The notes under the pieces: model-generated
What the model saw: only the letters and a program-made list of their open reading frames with translations
Databases searched by the model: none
What the model was told of the DNA's origin: nothing
Part shown: positions 6,253 to 11,950 of the stretch, piece after piece
How the letters are laid out: each line of letters opens with the position of its first letter
How positions within the stretch are numbered: the first letter of the stretch is position 1
Made by a program: the position numbers and the translations under genes
NCBI GenBank assembly: GCA_024280135.1
Contig: JAJRQS010000135.1
Location: 1-11,950, forward strand
Origin: Bacteroidota bacterium
GTDB taxonomy: Bacteria; Bacteroidota; Bacteroidia; Chitinophagales; Saprospiraceae
Length of the DNA: 11,950 bases
Direction: 5' to 3'

Positions 6253-7299
6253 TTATTCTGGAAAGAGGGAATCATCGTTCAGTTCATCCTGATATTCGGG
6301 TAAAAGTGCTTTTATTTTATCTAACACAACACCTAAACCTGCATGCATGTATCCACCAGATGCATTGTGATGACCACCCCCATTAAAATATTTAGCGGCT
6401 ATTTGTTGTACAGAAAACTGCCCTTTAGAGCGTAAAGATAGCTTAATAATATTGGGCTGTTGGGTAACAAAAATAGCCATTCGGACATTTTGAAGCGAAA
6501 GCAAATAATTTACAATGCCTTCTGTATCACCACGTTGTATGTTGAAATGGTCAAAATCCTTACGGGAAAGATAAATTAAGCCGGTTCTAAATTCTGGAAA
6601 AATCTGCATCCGTTGACTAAGGGCATGTCCAAGAATGCGGAGGTGTTTTTCATCTTGGTTTTGGAACAAGCGTTGTTGGATTAACCGATCATCTACACCT
6701 ATTTGTTTTAAGCTTGCGCAAATAGTATAAACATCAGGGTTGGTGGCAAATTTGAAAGAACCCGTGTCTGTAATTAAGCCAGTAAATAGACATTCACCTA
6801 TGGTTGTATCGATTTTGTGCTCATCACCTAGTTTGACAATAAATTTATAGACCATTTCACACGTAGAACTAGCTTCGTGTTTCCACCAGAGATAATCCGC
6901 AAAATAATCAGGATCTAAATGGTGGTCAATATTGATTTTGGTTTCGACATCTTTCGCTAAAACACCCATTTTATCAATCCTAGACAAAGAATTAAAATCT
7001 AAGAAAAAGGCAATTTCGGCTTTCTCGATTACTTCCGTGCATCTTTTTTCATCGTGATCATAAATCAGACAATCATCTACCTCTTTCATCCAACCAAAAT
7101 TAGCAGGATAATCTGACGGAAAAAGAACTTTGACAGCATGCCCAGACTTTTGTAGATAATGCTTCAACCCCAGTGACGAACCTATGGCGTCTCCATCAGG
7201 ATTACGATGACCAAAAATGATAATGTCTTTTGGCGTGGCTAACAACTGTTTTACTTCTGTAAAATCAGGCGGATTCATTGAGGTAGGTTCTAAAATCAT
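6253..7299 (-). CDS. nrnA: DHH/DHHA1 phosphoesterase, NrnA-like (oligoribonuclease/pAp phosphatase)
   Basis: This 348-residue cytoplasmic protein has the full DHH motif set: GHRNPDGDAIG (30-40; H31, D35, D37), FLDFNS (D101), IDHH (124-127) and LITDTGSF (D178). These make up the two-manganese site. The C-terminal DHHA1 substrate-binding domain ends in GGGHHNASGG (307-316). Family members with this architecture degrade very short RNA oligonucleotides and/or dephosphorylate 3'-phosphoadenosine 5'-phosphate; which activity dominates cannot be read from sequence. Met8 (ATG at 7278, MNPPDFTEVKQLL) is an equally plausible start. It shares a divergent 137-bp intergenic region with the secreted-protein gene and runs convergently into fbp. 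Confidence 0.9.
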   Translation of the reverse strand: MILEPTSMNPPDFTEVKQLLATPKDIIIFGHRNPDGDAIGSSLGLKHYLQKSGHAVKVLFPSDYPANFGWMKEVDDCLIYDHDEKRCTEVIEKAEIAFFLDFNSLSRIDKMGVLAKDVETKINIDHHLDPDYFADYLWWKHEASSTCEMVYKFIVKLGDEHKIDTTIGECLFTGLITDTGSFKFATNPDVYTICASLKQIGVDDRLIQQRLFQNQDEKHLRILGHALSQRMQIFPEFRTGLIYLSRKDFDHFNIQRGDTEGIVNYLLSLQNVRMAIFVTQQPNIIKLSLRSKGQFSVQQIAAKYFNGGGHHNASGGYMHAGLGVVLDKIKALLPEYQDELNDDSLFPE

Positions 7300-7362
7300 G
7301 GGGCTAAGGTCTAACTTTTTTTGGGATTTGCCAAGTAAAAGGCATTAAAACAGAATTATCCA

Positions 7363-7370
7363 TATATTTG
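7363..7370 (+). promoter_or_regulatory. -7 element upstream of the T9SS-associated cassette
   Basis: TATATTTG is a perfect TAnnTTTG match 66 nt before the chosen ATG (7437). No clear -33 TTTG lies at the usual spacing. It is the best candidate promoter for the three-gene cassette, since I found no convincing second promoter before the PorP-like or OmpA-domain genes. Confidence 0.45.
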
Positions 7371-7436
7371 CACCTCATACTAGAAATTGAAATTATACCC
7401 CTATAATCAATATTGAGAAAACAACAACCAGATCCA

Positions 7437-8342
7437 ATGAAACACTTTAGCTTTATAGCCTTATTTATATTGGCTGCCTCATATTTTGCGCAAGCGAATC
7501 CCCTAATGGCACCTCCGGACACCATCAAAACGGCAATTAAAAAATCAAACGTAAAACAATACTGCGTAGATACAACCGAGTTTCAAGGAAATATGGTCAG
7601 TATCGAAAACATTTGCCCCACATCCTCTGGTACTTTTGTAAACATGGTCGTGCTACCCGCCACATATTGCTTAAGCTTTGGTGGATTGGATTTTGGTGTA
7701 GAAACGGCTTGTTTAAAATATTGTGATGACCAAGGTGTATGTGATACAACAGTCGTGGAGGTGTTGGTCGTGCCTGATTCTGTTTCGACTTTACATCCGA
7801 TTGCGGTGGATGATGTTGTGTCGGTTCATGAAAGTGAAACGGTGACTATTGACATTTTAGACAATGATGTGCTACCTAATAATGGTGCATATACGAGCCT
7901 AAAGGTGCTGACATCAGCTGAGCACGGTACGATTAATATTGATAACGATGCGATTTTGTCCTATACGCCAGTAGCAGGTTTTTGTGGAGCCATGGATACA
8001 TTGGTCTATGAAGTCTGTAATATCGCAGGTTGTGATACGGCTTCAGTTGTATTTGATGTAATGCCCTGCGTCAGTTTTGATGGGATACATGTGTTTAATG
8101 GGTTTTCACCAAATGATGACGGAATCAATGACACTTGGCGGATAATAGGATTAGAAGATTTTCCAGATCATCATCTAATCGTCTTTAATCGTTGGGGCAA
8201 TTCAGTTTTAGATACGAAAGATTATCAAAATGACTGGAATGGAAAATGGGAAGGTAATGCATTGCCTGCGGGGACTTATTTTTACATCTTAAACGATGGA
8301 GTTGACAAAAAATATACTGGCTCTGTGCAAATTGGTTACTAG
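7437..8342 (+). CDS. Secreted protein with T9SS type B sorting (gliding-motility C-terminal) domain
   Basis: This 301-residue protein starts with a classical signal peptide (MKHFSFIALFILAASYFAQA, cleavage near residue 20). An upstream in-frame TTG at 7413 would place eight polar residues before it and is less likely. Two beta-rich modules follow: about 38-113, ending in CDDQGVCDTTVVEVLV, and about 119-210, starting with the AVDDVVSVHESETVTIDILDNDV pattern of bacterial Ig/cadherin-like repeats and ending in a similar CNIAGCDTASVVFDV. Residues 213-301 are a CHU_C / gliding-motility-associated C-terminal domain (NGFSPNDDGINDTW, FNRWGN, WNGKWEG, LPAGTYFYIL), which serves as a T9SS type B export signal. 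Ten cysteines in the mature chain suggest disulfides. It is short for this class and encoded directly before a PorP/SprF gene, a known arrangement in which the PorP-like protein acts on its neighbouring cargo. The biological role of the cargo is unknown. Confidence 0.88.
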   Translation: MKHFSFIALFILAASYFAQANPLMAPPDTIKTAIKKSNVKQYCVDTTEFQGNMVSIENICPTSSGTFVNMVVLPATYCLSFGGLDFGVETACLKYCDDQGVCDTTVVEVLVVPDSVSTLHPIAVDDVVSVHESETVTIDILDNDVLPNNGAYTSLKVLTSAEHGTINIDNDAILSYTPVAGFCGAMDTLVYEVCNIAGCDTASVVFDVMPCVSFDGIHVFNGFSPNDDGINDTWRIIGLEDFPDHHLIVFNRWGNSVLDTKDYQNDWNGKWEGNALPAGTYFYILNDGVDKKYTGSVQIGY

Positions 8343-8415
8343 AAAACAACTTTAGCACGGTTTTTGAAATATACAAATTAGATTTTTTCTTCATAAAATA
8401 AATTTCTTACATAAG

Positions 8416-9420
8416 ATGAAAAACCTACTGGTTCTTATTATTATGGTTTTCGTTAGTTTCCAAGCAATGGGACAACAAGACCCCATGTTTACAAAATACA
8501 TGTTTAATTCGTTACATTATAATCCAGCATATGCGGGTTCACATGAGCATTTAAGTATGGCTTTGTTACATCGTACTCAATGGATAAATTTCCAAGGAGC
8601 ACCCAACACTCAAACTTTTACGGCTCATACCCCCTTACGGGAAAATAGAGTAGGAGTAGGTTTGAGTTTAATGCATGACCAAATCGGCGTAACTAGAACT
8701 TCTAGCGCTAATTTGTCATATGCGTACCGCATCCCTTTAAGCAAGAAAGCTAAATTATCAGTTGGTATTCAGGGAGGAATGACTAATTGGAGAGCGGATT
8801 GGCAAAAATTGGATCTTGAAAATAGTGTTGACCCTGCTTTTGACGGAGACGTACAGAGTAAGTGGTTACCCAACTTTGGCTTTGGGCTTTACTTCCAAAC
8901 AAAAAGATTTTATACGGGCTTGAGCTCACCTCATTTGATAGAACATAAATTAAGAGAGTCGAGTGGTACTGTTGAGAGTGCGTTGGTTGCACAGCAGTAT
9001 CGTCACTATTACTTTACAGTAGGTGGAGCCATTCCGATTTCAGGAGATGATATTGTCTTCAAACCTTCTTTATTGGTAAAGAATGTAGGTATAGATAGTA
9101 AGTTGCGTAAGACGGAAGATTTGAGAACGATTAATGCACCTACAGAATTTGATGTAGATTTATCTGTTTTGTTCATGAAGACATTATGGGTAGGCGCTGC
9201 TTTTAGATCTTCTATTGAAAAGTTCTCTAACGATAAGAGTTCTTTTGATTCTGGAGATATTTGGGCTTCTTACAACCTAAGAAATGGAATGAGAATAGGC
9301 GCTGCCTATGATTATACTTTGACAGAAATAAATAAAGAAACACCGGGGTCTTTTGAGATTATGCTAGGGTATGAGTTTGACTTCAAGACAAATCGTATTG
9401 AGACACCACGTTATTTCTAA
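8416..9420 (+). CDS. PorP/SprF family type IX secretion outer-membrane protein
   Basis: This 334-residue protein has a signal peptide (about 1-19, cleavage before QQDPMFTKYM), then the family's hallmark start QDPMFTKYMFNSLHYNPAYAGS (21-42) and RTQWINFQGAPNTQTF. Alternating amphipathic strands continue to the typical end LGYEFDFKTNRIETPRYF, consistent with an outer-membrane beta-barrel. PorP and SprF are T9SS components; the many SprF-like paralogues in Bacteroidota sit beside type B cargo genes and are needed for export or surface attachment of that cargo. The upstream neighbour, 73 nt away, is such a cargo, so this is more likely a dedicated paralogue than the core PorP. It is probably co-transcribed with its neighbours. 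Confidence 0.92.
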   Translation: MKNLLVLIIMVFVSFQAMGQQDPMFTKYMFNSLHYNPAYAGSHEHLSMALLHRTQWINFQGAPNTQTFTAHTPLRENRVGVGLSLMHDQIGVTRTSSANLSYAYRIPLSKKAKLSVGIQGGMTNWRADWQKLDLENSVDPAFDGDVQSKWLPNFGFGLYFQTKRFYTGLSSPHLIEHKLRESSGTVESALVAQQYRHYYFTVGGAIPISGDDIVFKPSLLVKNVGIDSKLRKTEDLRTINAPTEFDVDLSVLFMKTLWVGAAFRSSIEKFSNDKSSFDSGDIWASYNLRNGMRIGAAYDYTLTEINKETPGSFEIMLGYEFDFKTNRIETPRYF

Positions 9421-9430
9421 AAACCGAAAC

Positions 9431-9463
9431 ATTTGGATCTAAATATCAGTATGATATCCAAAT
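9431..9463. promoter_or_regulatory. 8-bp inverted repeat between the PorP-like and OmpA-domain genes
   Basis: ATTTGGAT (9431-9438) and ATCCAAAT (9456-9463) are perfect inverted copies around a 17-nt loop that contains a smaller partial repeat (ATATC/GATAT). No T-run follows, so it is unlikely to be a terminator. It lies in the 59-nt gap, 16 nt before the next ATG, and could tune translation or message processing, or bind a regulator. Confidence 0.4.
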
Positions 9464-9479
9464 AGAAAAAATTAATAAA

Positions 9480-11948
9480 ATGCAAAAGATTAGAATCCTT
9501 TCAGTTGTTGCGCTTTTGTTCCTTGTAACTGGGACAATGTTTGCGCAAGCGGCTAAGCTAAAACGCGCCAAAAATTTTATGGACAACTTGGAGTACTTGA
9601 GTGCTATCCAAATGTATAATAAAATATTAGAAGGTAATGATGTAGCTGAAGCGAAAATTAATATCGCTGAATGTTACAGAAAAATTGATGATACCGAAAA
9701 CGCAGAGTTTTGGTATGGACAAGTAGTAAGACTGCCAGAAGTTCAACCGATTCACAAGTTGTATTATGGTCAAGCACTTCAAGCCAACCAAAAATGTGAT
9801 TTGGCGAAAGAGTGGTATCAGCAATACATCGAGGAAGCACCAGATGAAACAAGAGGAACTTTCTTGGCCCAATCTTGTGATTTTCAAGAAGAATTGTTGA
9901 CCAAAAATGATGGTATCTATGTAATAGAACACTTGAATTTTAACTCGAACCTAGACGATTTTAGTCCAACTTATTATAAGGATGGGATTATCTTTGCTTC
10001 GGAAAGAGATAAGGGTTCTGCTGTCAAGCGTATTCATACTTGGACTGGACAACCGTTTAATGAGTTGTACTACGTAGAAGCAAAGCAAAAGAAGAAGAAA
10101 ACTGAGCTTTGTATGTATGAATATGGAAAGCCAGAAAAGTTTTCTAAGAAAATAAATTCTAAATTTCATGAAGCAGGTGTGACTTTCACAAAGGATGAAG
10201 ATCGCATGTATTTCACTAGAAATAACTACAATAAAGGAAAGCGTAAAGCAAGTGATGAGGGTATCACGAAATTGAAGATTTATTCGGCAACAGGTGGTGA
10301 TGGCAATTGGAACGATGTGGAAGAACTACCTTTTAATAGTGATGAGTATTCTTGTGCTCACCCAACCCTAGACCCTGAGGGCAAGAAGATGTATTTTGCT
10401 TCTGATATGCCAGGTGGCTTTGGTGGAATGGATTTATATGTTGTCGAAAGAAATGGAGAGTCTTGGGGACCTCCAGTGAATCTTGGACCACGTGTGAATA
10501 CAGAAGGGCATGAAATTTTTCCTCACTATTCAAACGGCAAGCTTTACTTCTCTTCTGATGGACATATTGGTCTAGGTGATTTGGACATTTATGTGATGAC
10601 CATGCAAGATGGTGGCGAATGGAGCCTTCCAGAAAATTTGGGCGCACCTATCAACTCTACGGAAGATGATTTTAGCTTAATTATTAACAAAGAGAATACT
10701 TGCGGATACTTTGCTTCTGACAGAAAAGGAGGTAGCGGACGTGATGATATTTATAGCTTCAAAAAAGTAGCTTCTCCAGTACACATTTTTGTATATGATG
10801 CAGAAACAGGTGAAGGTATTGAGGGTGCTGCTGTTGCAAATAGTTGTACGGGAGATACTTTACTGACGAACGCAGATGGTAAGGCACAGATTGACATGAA
10901 GATGGACAAGTGTTGCACATTCGCCGCAAGTAAAGAAGACTATGACGACAATAGCAAAGAAGGATGTACGATTGATATCCAAATGGGAGAACCTGTTTTT
11001 GTGGAGATTCCATTGGATCAAAGTAAGCAATTTGAGCTTGAAGGTGTCGTGTTTGACCAAAGTACGGGTTTACCTTTAGAAGGCGCTACGGTAACATTGG
11101 TTGCAGTTTGTGACGATGAGACTAAGAACATAGAACCAAAGACAGCTACGACTGACCTGACAGGTAAATATCATTTTGAATTAGACAATGATTGTTGTTA
11201 TACTGTAAAAGGTGAAAAGATTGACTACTTGGCTGCTTCTTCGGAGGAGGTTTGCACAAAAGGGTTAGATGAAAGTAAGATCTTTACAGAAAACTTAAAC
11301 TTGATGCCTACAAAAGGAGGTATTGCTTCTACTGAAGGCGATGTTGAATATGACCCCGTTTCTGGTAAGTATATCGATAAGAAAACAGGAAATCCTGCTG
11401 ACGGAACTTATCCTAACGGAATGGTTTACAAGGACGGAGATATGTACTTGAATGGTGAGAAATACACCAATACGCCTACTTTCCAAACGGGTTCTGGAAC
11501 TGTTGAACCTGGAGAGGCCATCCCTTATTTAGTAGATATTTACTACGATTTTGACCAGAGTTATATCAGACCTGAAGCGGAGCCAGAATTAGAACGCGTC
11601 TTAGCGATGATGAATGATAACCCTAATGCAATCCTTGAAGTTTCTTCTTATACAGATTCAAGGGGGTCAGATAGCTATAACGATGGATTGTCTAAAAGAC
11701 GTGCAAAAGCTGTTGTAAAATGGCTTAGAAATAAAGGCGTCACTAAAGCTAGAATTACGGCTAAAGGGTATGGTGAGCAAAATTTGGTAAATGACTGTGT
11801 AAATCTTAGACCTTGTTCGGAGGAAGAGCACCAATTAAATCGTAGAACGGAGTTCAGAGTGATCGGATACTTAGGAGATGACCAAGATTTAAGATCTCAG
11901 CCAAAATCAAATCCTAAAGTTTCGAAATGTAATAATTGTCCTTTCTAA
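9480..11948 (+). CDS. TPR-PD40 propeller-regulatory-like-OmpA protein (PorE-like)
   Basis: This complete 822-residue protein has a signal peptide (cleavage near FAQA, residue 24; no lipobox cysteine). It has TPR-like helices (about 25-140), PD40 beta-propeller repeats (about 157-430; e.g. FSPTYYKDGIIFASE, AHPTLDPEGKKMYFASD, FPHYSNGKLYFSSD, GYFASDRKGG) and two carboxypeptidase-regulatory-like domains (about 433-512 and 518-608). After a Gly/Thr-rich linker comes an OmpA C-terminal domain (about 684-797). In the last, YYDFDQSYIRPEA, TDSRGS and LSKRRA supply the expected diaminopimelate-binding Asp726 and Arg741, so the C-terminus should bind peptidoglycan. The domain order matches PorE of Porphyromonas gingivalis, except that I see two regulatory-like domains. 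With the PorP-like neighbour upstream, it probably anchors a T9SS-related complex to the cell wall. Many close paralogues exist in this phylum, so I do not assign a symbol. A cysteine pair ends the chain (KCNNCPF). Confidence 0.9.
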   Translation: MQKIRILSVVALLFLVTGTMFAQAAKLKRAKNFMDNLEYLSAIQMYNKILEGNDVAEAKINIAECYRKIDDTENAEFWYGQVVRLPEVQPIHKLYYGQALQANQKCDLAKEWYQQYIEEAPDETRGTFLAQSCDFQEELLTKNDGIYVIEHLNFNSNLDDFSPTYYKDGIIFASERDKGSAVKRIHTWTGQPFNELYYVEAKQKKKKTELCMYEYGKPEKFSKKINSKFHEAGVTFTKDEDRMYFTRNNYNKGKRKASDEGITKLKIYSATGGDGNWNDVEELPFNSDEYSCAHPTLDPEGKKMYFASDMPGGFGGMDLYVVERNGESWGPPVNLGPRVNTEGHEIFPHYSNGKLYFSSDGHIGLGDLDIYVMTMQDGGEWSLPENLGAPINSTEDDFSLIINKENTCGYFASDRKGGSGRDDIYSFKKVASPVHIFVYDAETGEGIEGAAVANSCTGDTLLTNADGKAQIDMKMDKCCTFAASKEDYDDNSKEGCTIDIQMGEPVFVEIPLDQSKQFELEGVVFDQSTGLPLEGATVTLVAVCDDETKNIEPKTATTDLTGKYHFELDNDCCYTVKGEKIDYLAASSEEVCTKGLDESKIFTENLNLMPTKGGIASTEGDVEYDPVSGKYIDKKTGNPADGTYPNGMVYKDGDMYLNGEKYTNTPTFQTGSGTVEPGEAIPYLVDIYYDFDQSYIRPEAEPELERVLAMMNDNPNAILEVSSYTDSRGSDSYNDGLSKRRAKAVVKWLRNKGVTKARITAKGYGEQNLVNDCVNLRPCSEEEHQLNRRTEFRVIGYLGDDQDLRSQPKSNPKVSKCNNCPF

Positions 11949-11950
11949 AC

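Noticed and set aside
7413..7436. TTG start extending the secreted protein by eight residues
   Set aside because: The ATG at 7437 begins a textbook signal peptide, while the extension RKQQPDP would be an unusual polar N-terminus.
8343..8415. Separate promoter before the PorP-like gene (TAGATTTT at 8379)
   Set aside because: The box has a mismatch at the key G and no -33 element at the proper distance; co-transcription from upstream is simpler.
9627..9932. Antisense open reading frames inside the OmpA-domain gene and other genes
   Set aside because: They lie opposite well-supported coding sequence, show no domain or signal, and lack upstream promoter motifs.

Overview
The window looks like chromosomal DNA of a Bacteroidota bacterium, probably from the Saprospirales/Lewinella side of the phylum (the phylum is well supported, the order is inference). 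The evidence is a stand-alone BatA-type membrane protein, a PUR-alpha-like DUF3276 protein, a type IX secretion (T9SS) type B sorting domain, a PorP/SprF protein and a TPR-propeller-OmpA protein. Perfect matches to the Bacteroidota -7 promoter motif TAnnTTTG and A-rich leaders without clear Shine-Dalgarno sites agree with this.

Layout. Bases 1-439 hold no gene. They contain a tandem array of tiny palindromes in two parts: a left block of 21- and 23-nt units and a right block of five 19-nt units in the opposite orientation. Every unit is an 8-nt linker ending in (A)AC plus a hairpin with a 3-nt GAA/AAA-type loop and a stem of 4, 5 or 6 pairs, so 19, 21 and 23 nt are 8+11, 8+13 and 8+15. I consider this the most unusual part of the window.

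Bases 529-7299 are housekeeping genes: a BatA/VWA-like membrane protein (+) convergent with a DUF3276 PUR-like protein (-); an ABC half-exporter (-) divergent from class I fructose-1,6-bisphosphatase (+); and a DHH/DHHA1 phosphoesterase (-) convergent with the bisphosphatase. The two convergent pairs are separated by only 1 and 7 nt.

Bases 7437-11948 form a same-strand T9SS-associated cassette: a small secreted protein ending in a gliding-motility-associated C-terminal (type B sorting) domain, a PorP/SprF outer-membrane protein, and a large periplasmic/outer-membrane protein with TPR, beta-propeller (PD40), two regulatory-like domains and an OmpA peptidoglycan-binding domain, resembling PorE. 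The likely working model is that the first protein is exported and anchored or used with its dedicated PorP-like partner, while the OmpA-domain protein ties the complex to the cell wall.

No rRNA, tRNA, CRISPR array, transposase or phage gene was seen.
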